Assembly (NCBI RefSeq): GCF_023674465.1
Contig: NZ_CP098400.1
Coordinates: forward strand, 620,001 to 684,000
DNA: 64,000 nt
Direction: 5' to 3'
Origin: Xiashengella succiniciproducens
GTDB taxonomy: Bacteria; Bacteroidota; Bacteroidia; Bacteroidales; Marinilabiliaceae
The position numbers and the translations under genes were made by a program. The notes beneath the pieces are model-generated. The model searched no databases. It was not told the DNA's origin and was given only the letters and a program-made list of their open reading frames with translations. Position 1 is the first letter of the stretch. Every line of letters begins with the position of its first letter. Shown piece by piece: positions 42,856 through 52,700 of the stretch.

Positions 42856-44220
42856 ATGGCTCAGAAACCTTCTATTCCGAAAGGAACCAGAGACTTTTCG
42901 CCCGACGAGATGTTGAGGCGCAACTATATATTTGATACCATAAGGTCTGTATTTCAGCACTATGGTTATATGCCCATTGAGACTCCCTCTATGGAGAATC
43001 TCGACACCCTGTTGGGCAAGTATGGTGAAGAGGGTGACAAGCTACTGTTCAGGGTGCTCAATTCAGGTGACTTTCTCTCAGGGCTTGACAAGGGACTGCT
43101 TGAAAAAGCTGATTCCCAGGTACTGTCATCCAAAATCTGTGAGAAGGGTCTGCGCTATGACCTGACAGTTCCCTTTGCCCGTTTTGTGGTACAACACCAA
43201 AGCGAGATCGCCTTCCCGTTCAAGCGTTATCAGATACAGCCTGTATGGCGTGCTGACAGGCCTCAGAAGGGACGTTACCGCGAGTTTTACCAGTGCGACG
43301 TTGATGTTGTTGGTAGTGACAGTCTGCTCAATGAAGTGGAGCTGATTCAGATTGTTGATGAGGTGTATCGTAGGCTTAATATCCGTGTGCTGGTCAAGAT
43401 TAACAACCGCAAGATACTAGCAGGTATTGCCGAGACAATTGGTGAGGCCGACAGGATGGTAGATATCACAGTGGCTATCGACAAACTTGATAAGATAGGA
43501 CTTGAGAATGTAAATAAGGAGCTTGAGGAAAGGGGACTGAGTGTAAAGGCAATTGAGAATCTTCAGCCAATCCTTGCATTGAAGGGTGATAATTCCCAGA
43601 AGTTGGCTGATCTCAAGCAGATATTGAAGGACTCTCCGACAGGTCTCAAAGGTATCGAGGAAATAACTGCGGTAATGGATATGGTTGCAGGACTGGAGCT
43701 GAAGACTCCTGTCGAACTGGATCTTACACTAGCCAGGGGATTGAATTATTACACAGGAGCGATCTTTGAAGTCAAGGCCTTGGATGTTGTTATAGGCAGT
43801 ATCACAGGTGGAGGAAGGTATGACGACCTGACAGGTATCTTCGGACTCAAGGGAGTTTCAGGAGTAGGAATCTCATTTGGAGCTGACCGCATTTTCGATG
43901 TAATGAACCAGCTCAATCTATATCCTGAGACAGCAACTGTGTCAACACAATTGATGTTTGTCAACTTTGGCGAAATGGAAGCACTGTATTGTCTGAAGCT
44001 GGCTTCAACCCTTCGTTCCAACGGCATACTTTGCGAACTCTATCCTGACAATGCCAAGCTAAAAAAGCAGATGGCCTATGCTGACCGTAAGGGAATTCCC
44101 TTTGTGGCAGTAGTGGGAGAGGAAGAGATGCAAAAGGGGCTGATTAGTCTAAAGAATATGCAAAGTGGGGAACAGACTACAGTGACTGTTGAGCAAGTTG
44201 TAGCCAAACTGAAGGTATGA
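42856..44220 (+). CDS. hisS: Histidyl-tRNA synthetase
   Basis: Charges tRNA-His. 454 residues from [18 protein letters not shown]; a frame 20 codons longer includes the promoter box, so the later ATG is preferred. Class II motifs are visible: motif 2 in [25 protein letters not shown], the HisA motif in [13 protein letters not shown], and motif 3 in [15 protein letters not shown]. The C-terminal anticodon-binding domain follows. It is a single gene whose terminator is shared with the gene that converges on it. Confidence 0.95.
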   Translation: MAQKPSIPKGTRDFSPDEMLRRNYIFDTIRSVFQHYGYMPIETPSMENLDTLLGKYGEEGDKLLFRVLNSGDFLSGLDKGLLEKADSQVLSSKICEKGLRYDLTVPFARFVVQHQSEIAFPFKRYQIQPVWRADRPQKGRYREFYQCDVDVVGSDSLLNEVELIQIVDEVYRRLNIRVLVKINNRKILAGIAETIGEADRMVDITVAIDKLDKIGLENVNKELEERGLSVKAIENLQPILALKGDNSQKLADLKQILKDSPTGLKGIEEITAVMDMVAGLELKTPVELDLTLARGLNYYTGAIFEVKALDVVIGSITGGGRYDDLTGIFGLKGVSGVGISFGADRIFDVMNQLNLYPETATVSTQLMFVNFGEMEALYCLKLASTLRSNGILCELYPDNAKLKKQMAYADRKGIPFVAVVGEEEMQKGLISLKNMQSGEQTTVTVEQVVAKLKV

Positions 44221-44353
44221 AGCATCGCAATGCAGGGAGGCGGCTAAATCCTCCAGGTTTTGGGGATGCTAGTGTGTTACTCCGGATAAAGAGCAAGGCC
44301 CACTAATAGAGAATTTGACAGTAACGAAGGTGGGAAAGTGCTGATTGAGGAAT

Positions 44354-44390
44354 AAAATAAGCCGGTATTAGGATACCGGCTTTTTATTTT
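44354..44390. terminator. Bidirectional terminator overlapping the end of the Spy-like gene
   Basis: AAGCCGGTAT pairs with ATACCGGCTT around TAGG, with A and T tracts at the two sides. The stem includes the last codons and stop of the minus-strand gene, so coding and termination signals overlap. Confidence 0.88.
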
Positions 44391-44847
44391 CTTCTGATAT
44401 GTCTGCTTTGACGTCCTTGATTTGCCTTATCAGCCTCATCCTGAACTCGTGTTCGGCAATATACAGGTTGATAACCTTGTCAATCTCGAGTATCTTCTTA
44501 AACTCCTTGTGATAGATCCTCTCAAGCCTTTCTTGTTCCCATTTTAGAGACATCTGTCTATCTAGTAGGACTGTTTTTTCCTCGTCCGACAGTTTGGTCA
44601 TACCCTGCTTAAGTTCAATTCTGGCCTTTTCACGCAGGAACTGCAAGCTGTCTCTTTTACCTTCGAATTCGTTGTATACCGGCCAGAACCTTTGAGCTTC
44701 AGCAGCCGATAAGCCTATCTTCTCAGTCAGGAATGCTATTTTCTGAGCTTTGAGGTGCTCAATCTTTTCGTTTTTGCTACGTCCGTCCTGTGCTATTGCG
44801 GCAATTGCAATAAAGCAGGATAGGAGCGTTACTAAGATCTTTTTCAT
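44368..44847 (-). CDS. Periplasmic Spy/CpxP-like protein
   Basis: 159 residues with a signal peptide (MKKILVTLLSCFIAIAAIAQ). The mature protein is all helix and strongly charged, with LSAAEAQRFWPVYNEFEGKRDSLQ and LSDEEKTVLLDRQMSLKWEQERL resembling the LTxxQ motif family (Spy, CpxP, and sensor-type relatives). In Bacteroidota such genes often follow an ECF sigma factor and an anti-sigma factor, as here. A periplasmic chaperone or stress-sensor role is inferred. Confidence 0.78.
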   Translation of the reverse strand: MKKILVTLLSCFIAIAAIAQDGRSKNEKIEHLKAQKIAFLTEKIGLSAAEAQRFWPVYNEFEGKRDSLQFLREKARIELKQGMTKLSDEEKTVLLDRQMSLKWEQERLERIYHKEFKKILEIDKVINLYIAEHEFRMRLIRQIKDVKADISEENKKPVS

Positions 44848-44867
44848 AGGTCAGTGTGTTGTAGTTA

Positions 44868-45278
44868 CTAAAAATGCATGAAGCTGAGCAGCATAAGGTC
44901 ATCCTCATCAATATCCCTGAAAAACAGACTATCGGGATAAAGCTCAATATTTGCATCAGTTTCACTGGTCAGGTATTCTATAAGTTCGTATTCATGAAAC
45001 CAATCGACAGCCGATTGTTCGATAATCATAGCTACATCTACTTCGTTTTGTGTTTCTTTAATGAATAATTTCCTGGGCAGGAAATTGTACACAAGTGCAA
45101 CAATTAGGAACGCCGCTGCAAGACCAATCCATGAATTCAACATGGGCTTACTGATCAGGCTTTTTCGTACAGGGCCTGAACTTTTAACCCGTGTCATAAG
45201 CCTGTCCTCAAAGCTGTCGAAATAGCCTTCAGGAACTGCAAATAGCTTATCTTGATCTGTCTTTTTCATTTTTGTCAT
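44868..45278 (-). CDS. Putative membrane-bound anti-sigma factor
   Basis: 136 residues with one membrane segment at about 50-67 (WIGLAAAFLIVALVYNFL). The N-terminal part is charged and probably cytoplasmic, with FAVPEGYFDSFEDRLMTRV; the C-terminal part is very acidic. It lies between the ECF sigma gene and the Spy-like gene. Position and topology suggest an anti-sigma factor, but no zinc-binding HxxxCxxC is seen. An alternative start is three codons later (45269). Confidence 0.7.
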   Translation of the reverse strand: MTKMKKTDQDKLFAVPEGYFDSFEDRLMTRVKSSGPVRKSLISKPMLNSWIGLAAAFLIVALVYNFLPRKLFIKETQNEVDVAMIIEQSAVDWFHEYELIEYLTSETDANIELYPDSLFFRDIDEDDLMLLSFMHF

Positions 45279-45336
45279 TGTCAGCTCTTATTGGGTTATA
45301 ATGCTTAGACAGTACTGAATATTAAAAGTTTAATTC

Positions 45337-45885
45337 TTAAAATAGTTCCTGCTCAATTAATGCTTCAATCTTCCTGACAGCGTGGAAATAGGAGGCCTTG
45401 AGAGCCCCAACTGAAGTGTTGAGAATTTCAGCCATTTCTTCATATTTCATGTTGTCATAATACTTCATATTGAAAACCAGGCGTTGTTTGTCAGGCAGGG
45501 TCAGCACGCTCTTTTGCAAGCGTGCTTCAATCTCGTCACCGGTAAACAATGGATCACCTGATAAATGACCGGAAAGGACAGACTCAAGATCTTCAGGTGA
45601 ATCCATGAGTTCTGCTCTTTTCTTATTGAGGAAGTTGAGAGCTTCATTTGTTGCTATGCGGTACAGCCAGGTATAAAGCGAAGAGTCTCCACGGAACTTA
45701 TCGAGGTTTTGCCAGACCTTTATAAAGCTATTTTGTAACAGGTCATCTGCATCTTCGTGGATAATAACCATCTTGCGTAGGTGCCAATAAAGCCTTTGCT
45801 TATACTTCTTTACGATGCAGGAAAAGGCAGCTTCATGCTGCCTGGTATTAATCATAGCCAATATTTCCCTGTCATCCGGATGCAT
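45337..45885 (-). CDS. ECF RNA polymerase sigma factor
   Basis: 182 residues from MHPDDREILAMINTRQHE. Region 2 shows DADDLLQNSFIKVWQNLDKFRGDSSLYTWLYRIATNEALN; region 4 shows LPDKQRLVFNMKYYDNMKYEEMAEILNTSVGALKAS. A longer frame adds 16 residues that do not fit the family. It heads a three-gene operon with an anti-sigma candidate and a Spy-like protein, suggesting envelope stress. It is divergent from ychF. Confidence 0.92.
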   Translation of the reverse strand: MHPDDREILAMINTRQHEAAFSCIVKKYKQRLYWHLRKMVIIHEDADDLLQNSFIKVWQNLDKFRGDSSLYTWLYRIATNEALNFLNKKRAELMDSPEDLESVLSGHLSGDPLFTGDEIEARLQKSVLTLPDKQRLVFNMKYYDNMKYEEMAEILNTSVGALKASYFHAVRKIEALIEQELF

Positions 45886-45945
45886 TACTAAATAATTAGG
45901 AACGACGAAGGTACAAAAAAGTATCAAAAGCATGAGAAAATGAAT

Positions 45946-45953
45946 TACCTTTG
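45946..45953 (+). promoter_or_regulatory. Probable ychF promoter, -7 box
   Basis: TACCTTTG matches TAnnTTTG exactly, 44 bp before the ychF ATG. The upstream element is not clear. Confidence 0.6.
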
Positions 45954-45996
45954 CAGGCTGAAATTTCGAGCTAACTAAAATACATTATTACAAAGC

Positions 45997-47097
45997 ATGG
46001 CGTTGAAGTGTGGTATAGTAGGATTGCCCAATGTAGGTAAGTCTACCTTGTTTAATTGTCTGTCGAATGCAAAGGCGCAATCGGCTAATTTCCCCTTTTG
46101 TACTATTGAGCCCAATATAGGGGTAATAACCGTGCCTGATGATAGGCTTACAGAACTAGAGAGACTTGTGAAGCCCCAGAGGGTAGTTCCCACTACAGTG
46201 GAGATTGTAGATATTGCGGGTTTGGTAAAAGGAGCCAGCAAGGGTGAAGGATTGGGCAACAAGTTTCTGGCCAACATCCGTGAAACAGATGCTATCATCC
46301 ATGTTCTGAGATGTTTTGAAGACGATAATATCACCCACGTTGACGGTTCGGTTGATCCGGTTCGCGACAAGGAAGTTATTGATATAGAGTTGCAACTAAA
46401 GGACCTGGAAACCGTAGAAGCCAGACTACCCAAGGTAGAGAAAACTGCAGTTGCTTCCAAGGATCCTGATTCAAAGAAGTTGTATGAAGTACTTCTGAAG
46501 TTCAAAGAGGCTCTTCTGGCCGGCAAATCGGCCAGAACTGTTGAGTTGACTGATGCAGAGGAGAAGGTTGCCAGAGGACTTTTTTTGTTGACTTCAAAAC
46601 CGGTAATGTATGTCTGTAATGTTGATGAGGCATCCATACTTACAGGCAACAAACATGTTGAAGCACTTAGAAAGGCTGTTGCAGACGAGAATGCAGAGGT
46701 ACTTATGATTGCAGCAAGGACTGAGGCTGAGATTGCAGAACTGGAGAGCTATGAAGAGAGACAGATGTTTCTCGAAGATTTGGGACTGAAAGAGTCTGGA
46801 GTTGCAAAACTCATCAAATCAGCATACAGGTTGTTGGATCTTCAGACCTACTTTACTGCTGGTGAGAAGGAAGTAAGAGCGTGGACCTTTCCCAAAGGAG
46901 CTTTGGCTCCCCAGGCTGCAGGTGTTATCCACACCGATTTTGAAAAGGGTTTTATACGCGCAGAAGTAATCAAATATGATGATTTTCTGAAATATGGTTC
47001 GGAACAGGCTTGCAAGGAAGCCGGTAAGATGTCTGTGGAAGGCAAAGAATATGTAGTGTGTGACGGAGATATTATGCATTTTAGGTTTAACGTATAG
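45997..47097 (+). CDS. ychF: Redox-regulated ATPase YchF
   Basis: Obg-family P-loop protein that prefers ATP; it binds ribosomes and modulates oxidative stress response in E. coli. 366 residues, the usual size. [15 protein letters not shown] at residues 9-23, DIAGLVKGASKGEGLGNKFL, the NxxE-type replacement of NKxD (CNVDEAS), and the C-terminal TGS domain with VRAWTFPKGALAPQAAGVIHTDFEKGFIRAEV. A single-gene unit. Identification is firm. Confidence 0.95.
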   Translation: MALKCGIVGLPNVGKSTLFNCLSNAKAQSANFPFCTIEPNIGVITVPDDRLTELERLVKPQRVVPTTVEIVDIAGLVKGASKGEGLGNKFLANIRETDAIIHVLRCFEDDNITHVDGSVDPVRDKEVIDIELQLKDLETVEARLPKVEKTAVASKDPDSKKLYEVLLKFKEALLAGKSARTVELTDAEEKVARGLFLLTSKPVMYVCNVDEASILTGNKHVEALRKAVADENAEVLMIAARTEAEIAELESYEERQMFLEDLGLKESGVAKLIKSAYRLLDLQTYFTAGEKEVRAWTFPKGALAPQAAGVIHTDFEKGFIRAEVIKYDDFLKYGSEQACKEAGKMSVEGKEYVVCDGDIMHFRFNV

Positions 47098-47249
47098 ACC
47101 AGAATAGGATAATCTTCGGAGAAGCTAGTGTCAGAGAGTGATTTGTTATTATGTGGGGTAATAAACTGTCGGGATATGATGGTTTGTTTTGAGAATTTTT
47201 TTAGTGGTGAGAGGGTTATAATATCAAATTATTGATTTTCTTTGCAAAA

Positions 47250-47450
47250 ATGTTAAAACGATTAAGTAAGGTTCCCTTAGATGGGGGCAAAAGTTTTGAT
47301 TCAAAATTGTTTTTGATGATGGAAGAGAAAGAGACCGAAGTTATTACAAAGCTAAAGAGGAAAATTTTCATTTATTCGGTTGTTGAGGTAGTTATAGTGC
47401 TTATACTCATAGCTTTCGGCACCTTTTTATTCAGCATAACGCTTGCCTGA
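47250..47450 (+). CDS. Possible small membrane protein
   Basis: 66 residues from MLKRLSKVPLDGGKSFDSK, with a basic N-terminal half and one hydrophobic segment at about 44-64 (IYSVVEVVIVLILIAFGTFLF). An ATG six codons earlier is also possible. No family is recognised and no promoter is clear. The positive-inside layout and clean membrane segment favour a real gene, but the call is weak. Confidence 0.45.
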   Translation: MLKRLSKVPLDGGKSFDSKLFLMMEEKETEVITKLKRKIFIYSVVEVVIVLILIAFGTFLFSITLA

Positions 47451-47556
47451 TATAAGATAAGGATAGCCCTAACCCAGGCTTTATTCCGTAGCGGACATTC
47501 ATATTGAACTGTTCAGTTTTTGTTGTATCTGTTTTGCAGGTCAGATTCAGCCTCTT

Positions 47557-49761
47557 TTACTTGAGGTGATACCTCAGTTGATCCAGCATAATTGGAATAT
47601 CTGCTTCGTCCACATTGTGCTTCTTAAGCAATTCTATATCGTTGTTGAACGACTCAATAAAAGCTTCCATTGAGTTACCCTGAAATGTAATACTCTGTTT
47701 GTAGTAATGCAGAGCAGCCTGTCTGTCACCCCGGCACCAATGGATATGTCCCATATTCATATAGTCGTGCCTTGTCGGGTTTTCATCCAGAATTTTCTGA
47801 GAGTATTTTTCGGCCTGGTCAAACTTACCCAGTGAAAGTGCGCACCATACTATGGGGCGTCCAACCTTTTTATTGCCCGGGTCCAGATACTCCACCTTGA
47901 AATAGTATTTGAGGGCTTCCTCGTAATTCTTCAATTCAAGCAGGCAGTGTCCGATACTAACCATGGTGTGCAGATTATCGGGCTGTACCTTTTCTGCTTC
48001 CAGGTAGTACTCCAATGCTTTCTCCGGATTCTTTAGGTAGTGGTAGCAAAGGGCTATTTTCTTAAGGTTCCATACCTGATCATGCTGGAAGAGCTGGGCC
48101 TGCAGGTACAGCTCGAGAGCCTGTTCGTACCGGCCTAGTTGCTGACAGCAATATGCCTGCTTTTGGAGCAGTTGCATATTGGGGGTCGTATTTCTGGATA
48201 AAAACCCATATACTTCCAATGCTTCCTGAAAGCGGTCTTTGTCAAACAAGTATTCTCCCAACTTCATATAGAAGTCCTCGTCGGGCAGAAGCTGATGTAC
48301 AAACTCACAATTATGGAAGTCGAGTGACCATGCAAAGGGATCCTCGAAGGATCCTCTTTGCGGAAGCAGTTTGAAGAACCTGTACAGGTCCTGAATATAA
48401 AGATTGGATATAGTTAGTTCTTTTTTAGCTGTATCGACAAGACTGTCGCTTTGCTCCACTTCCTTTAGGGCACTGAGTTCGGACATAAACATTTGTCCCA
48501 TCATTTCCTTCTGAGTAGCTGGCATCTGTGGGATGCTAAATATAAAAGAATACTTGTCAGAGTTGCAGATAATCCCTGATGTAGCCATCCCTTCAAGGAG
48601 GTCGCTGTTGCGGAATGCGCCGGTTTCATATTTCAGGACATCCTCAACAATTGGATTAGGCCATACAAAGGGCATGAACCAGTTTTCCAACCTGTTGAAG
48701 AAGGGGAAATGCTTGAGCATTCTGAAAGTTGAGATAAAAAGGTCGGCCCCTTCCATCTGAAGGCGGGACATCTCTTCCAGCTTGTCCATAAGTTCGGGCT
48801 TTTCTGACAGTATATCCTGCCAGTCGGGGTTTTTGCCTTCCTTGAAACCTTCTTCGATAATATTGTCGAGGTCGAGTCTATCGCGCAGGTTGGGGTGTAT
48901 CCTCGCCACTTCGGGCAGTATCTCGTCAGTCAGTTTGCGGGCCAGCTTTTCCGTATCGAGGGTGCGCAGAAGTTGGATAATGATCCCACGAAGTACTTCC
49001 TGCTTAACATTCCCTTGTCTTAGTTTCTGAATTTGACGGGTAACCTCGGGGTAAAGGCTGGTTCGTTTGTCATATTTGAACAACACAAGATAGAGACCTA
49101 CAAGTGCCCTTTGCCTGATCTCTGCATTTGAGTGGGAGGTGAGCCTGAACAACAACAACATTGCATCTTCATTGAAGAAATGCAACAGGTGTATGGTAAC
49201 AGCACTTACCAGGACACATTGCTGAGCCCAGGGGAGGGAGCTTTCCCTGAAGCAATTTATAATTATATCTTCATTTTCTTTATACAATCCCTTTTGGGTC
49301 AATGTAATTTCAAACAGTTGCCTGAATGCCGAGTTGAATACTTCCGAATGGGGTACAGGTACGCTCTCCATAAGTTCAGTCCGGTCCATTTCAGTCCTGC
49401 ACTGTACCAAAATAGATTCAAGACTCTCCCTGCCAATACCGGCATGCTGGCGCATTAAATCAAAAAAGACACCTTGTCCGTAACGGATAAATAGTTGCAT
49501 GAATATTTCATCAGCAACACCGAAAATATCAGCTAAGATATGATTGTATATTTTTTGTCGTTCAGGATCAGTGAAGCCTTCGACAGTAAAGCGAAGCAGA
49601 CTTTTGTAAGTCATTTCGATATTGTACAGGGTATCTATAAGTTCTCCCTTCTGAGTCTCCCTGGCCAGTTCCCTGAGCATGGAAATGCTTTCGTTTAGTC
49701 TCTTGCTACTTAAGAGATTATTGACGTCTTCCTGCTTCTTGCGTATTAATGTATGATTCAT
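47557..49761 (-). CDS. TPR-repeat protein
   Basis: 734 residues, no signal peptide or membrane segment. The N-terminal 450 residues are helical and unassigned. The C-terminal part from about 500 has at least five TPR units, for example DRFQEALEVYGFLSRNTT, GRYEQALELYLQAQLF, NPEKALEYYLEAEKVQPDN, and NYEEALKYYFKVEYLDPGN. Its ATG overlaps the stop of tamB by 4 bp (TCAT on the plus strand), so translation is coupled. A cytoplasmic adaptor role is possible; its function is unknown. Confidence 0.85.
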   Translation of the reverse strand: MNHTLIRKKQEDVNNLLSSKRLNESISMLRELARETQKGELIDTLYNIEMTYKSLLRFTVEGFTDPERQKIYNHILADIFGVADEIFMQLFIRYGQGVFFDLMRQHAGIGRESLESILVQCRTEMDRTELMESVPVPHSEVFNSAFRQLFEITLTQKGLYKENEDIIINCFRESSLPWAQQCVLVSAVTIHLLHFFNEDAMLLLFRLTSHSNAEIRQRALVGLYLVLFKYDKRTSLYPEVTRQIQKLRQGNVKQEVLRGIIIQLLRTLDTEKLARKLTDEILPEVARIHPNLRDRLDLDNIIEEGFKEGKNPDWQDILSEKPELMDKLEEMSRLQMEGADLFISTFRMLKHFPFFNRLENWFMPFVWPNPIVEDVLKYETGAFRNSDLLEGMATSGIICNSDKYSFIFSIPQMPATQKEMMGQMFMSELSALKEVEQSDSLVDTAKKELTISNLYIQDLYRFFKLLPQRGSFEDPFAWSLDFHNCEFVHQLLPDEDFYMKLGEYLFDKDRFQEALEVYGFLSRNTTPNMQLLQKQAYCCQQLGRYEQALELYLQAQLFQHDQVWNLKKIALCYHYLKNPEKALEYYLEAEKVQPDNLHTMVSIGHCLLELKNYEEALKYYFKVEYLDPGNKKVGRPIVWCALSLGKFDQAEKYSQKILDENPTRHDYMNMGHIHWCRGDRQAALHYYKQSITFQGNSMEAFIESFNNDIELLKKHNVDEADIPIMLDQLRYHLK

Positions 49762-52700
49762 TTTCCCTGTTTTTCGATTTTGAAAATCAGGTCTACACCT
49801 GATTCCTTTGAACTACCCTGTACCAGACGAAGGAATAGCCACCTGCTTAGTTCATATTCAAGCGTAATAGTCTCCGGTGACACCGATTCATTGCTGTCAT
49901 CTCCCAGACGGTGTTGGTAGGTAACAAACAAGTTGTTGGTGATATACTTTCCAACCATAAATCCGGTGTTCTGCCAACTGTCACCCGTGTCTATCTCTAT
50001 CATATCCAGTCTTAAGGCTGATCCTATACTCTTGCTGAGCTGCGAGGAGATCAGTCCGGTAAGGAGGCGTGAAGGTATTGCATTGCTTACCCCTGCCTGA
50101 TTACTGTAGCTTAACTCATCAAAAGGCTGGCCAAAAAGTAAATATGCCATTGCGTCAGCCTCGGGTATCGAACTACCGTCAAGTTCGAATGCAATATTCG
50201 GGTCATTAAGGGAACCACCGACGATAAGGGTCAGGATCTTCTTATTCTTGTTCTTATCTCTGAACGTATAGGCAGCTTTTAGGTTAATCAGAGGATTGAA
50301 TTCCTCACCTCCGCTGAAGGTCAGTTCTCCTTCCTTAATAGCAAACCTTTTACCATATAATGTGTAATATCCGCGGTGTATCCCTGCCGAACCGAATAAC
50401 TCAAATATATCACTATTTTTTACAACGTCCAGATTTCCATATAATTCCATCTGCATATCAGGGGATCTGATCCATGTGTTACGCGGGAGCTCAACATTTA
50501 GCTTTCCGGTCAGTAGTTTCATCAGATCCCTTTTCTTTACCTCAGGTGCAGCTTCCGGGATGTCTTCATCGATTTCAGCTACGTCGTGCTCTTGTTGTTC
50601 CTTAAGTGCCTGGACTAAAAGCGGATCGTTGAGGGTAGCCTCTGTTTCGCTCATCTTCATCAGCACTGGCAGGTTGAAGTTGGACCGTAGCACCCTCAGG
50701 TTACCGCCAAAGGATGGTAGACCTTGGCTATCTTTGAAAAACATATCAGCATCAACCTGTATATCAAAGTCCCGGTGGCGGGTGATATAAAACTGGTCAG
50801 CAACCATCGTTATGTCTGCCGAACTAATTGATCCTCCTATACCCAGTGAGTCGAGAAGCATTACACCCTTGGCCAGGAGACTGCCATTAAGATGGTGGAC
50901 TGACAAAGTGTCAATCCTGATATCCCTGCCGTCTATTGAAGCCTTCAACTTTATATCCTCATAGTTGATCCCATAGGCAGGAAGAGGCAGTAGTCCGTCA
51001 GTTACGGCTACCCAGCCTTTGACAAGTGGGGACTCAGTACTACCTTCCATTGACAAGTCGAGGTTTAGGACAGCCTTGGGCTGTTGAAAACCCGGCATCT
51101 CAAGGAAGAAACCACTCAGTCTGCTATTGGCTGTGGTTAGCCTCATATCCATAGTTCCAGGCCATTGCATGGTCAGACTATCTGAGAAGGTTATGTTAAG
51201 CGGGGTCTTACCCTTTAGAACCAGTGAATCTCCCAGGCTGTTAATAATAGCAGCATCCATTAGCGCCAGGCCATCCTCGTAATGCAGTATTGCCCTTAAT
51301 CCGGCTAATGCAAGCGGCTCCAGTACCGGATTCTGCATATCTGCCTTTGCATCAATAACAATATCGTCTTTTGAGCCGCGGATGTCAAGAGTAATTCCGG
51401 CCCTGCCCTTGAGATGTTCTCCGGCAGTTCCCAGACGTCCCAGCAGTGCCATGTCGAAATTGCGGATCTCTGCCTTCAGCATCAGTGAATCGGGTAAAAC
51501 AACCCCGGCATTGGCAACCAGGGCAAAGAGGCTGTCCTTTCTGTCGGCCAGGCTGAAGTTACTTATTGAAATCAGAGAATCGCTGTAGTTGATAATCGCA
51601 TCCCCATTGTTAAGGTAGAGGTCTGCATATTCGGAGTTTAGTTCCAGCAAACTGATTATGGCGGACTGCTCGCTTAGTGGTCGCGTAGCAGCTTCAAGCA
51701 TCAAAGATACACTATCAGGCAGATAACCGGCCAGTGAAACACTTAGCAGTGAATCGAGCCAGTTGCCTTTCAGACTAAGTGAGTCGGCAATAAATGAGCC
51801 TGCTGTTATGTTCCCGGCATCTAGAGCCAGTTTGCCACTCTGACTAGCTCCGGCCATAAGTCCCGAGGCCTTCAGGTCAAGAGAGCCGACACCAAGTATT
51901 GTATCGAGTGCCATGCCTCTGAGCATGGCATTAAGGTCAATTAGCAGCGAGTCCACGCTGCCGGATACTTCGGTTGTTATCTCAAGTTTTTCCCAACGGG
52001 CATCACCGTCGTAATATGATTTGAAAGATTCCAGGTTGTTTATTGAGGCATTGAAGACTGCCCATAGACTACCCTTTCCGTTAAGGGATGTTAGGTATGA
52101 GAGGGCAGTGGTGCTGTCGCTGGCTGTGATATCGTCGGTGAGGTAAGAGCCTCTTGCTGCTGCATTAAGGGATTTGTTCTTGAGTATGAGCGTGTCGAGC
52201 CTTAGTAGGTGATTAGCCATTTCACCACGGATAAACAGACTGTCGATGTCCGTGCCATTTATTAGTGAATTGCTAACCAGAGCCGAGAAGTCCATTTCGG
52301 GATTGCCACCTGTCAGGCCGAAGCCTTTAGCTTTTGCTTCCAGCCAGACATAGCTGCTGTCGAGGATGCCGGAAACAAAGCTGCCAAGGTTGGGTACTTC
52401 CGCACTTAAATCGATTGAGAAGGGGCCCTTCTCGTCCTTCAGATCGACGGAGGCCAGAGCACTGATATTAGCCAACTTGCTGACTAGGTCGAACTCTCCA
52501 CCGGCAATACCGTTTGTGTAATATAAGTCAATATGTCCCGAACTAATCATTATGCTGTCCCATGATGTACCGCCTGGATCGCCAATCACCCTTAGCGTCT
52601 CAGCTCTTTCATCTATGCCATTGCCTGTAATATGGAGCTTGCAATTGAGTATAAGCGGGATTGTATCGGTTACTATCCAGTTGTTGATCCTGAAATTTCT

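Noticed and set aside
45975-46652. A 225-codon minus-strand frame opposite ychF
   Set aside because: Antisense shadow of a certain gene, with no motif or signal of its own.
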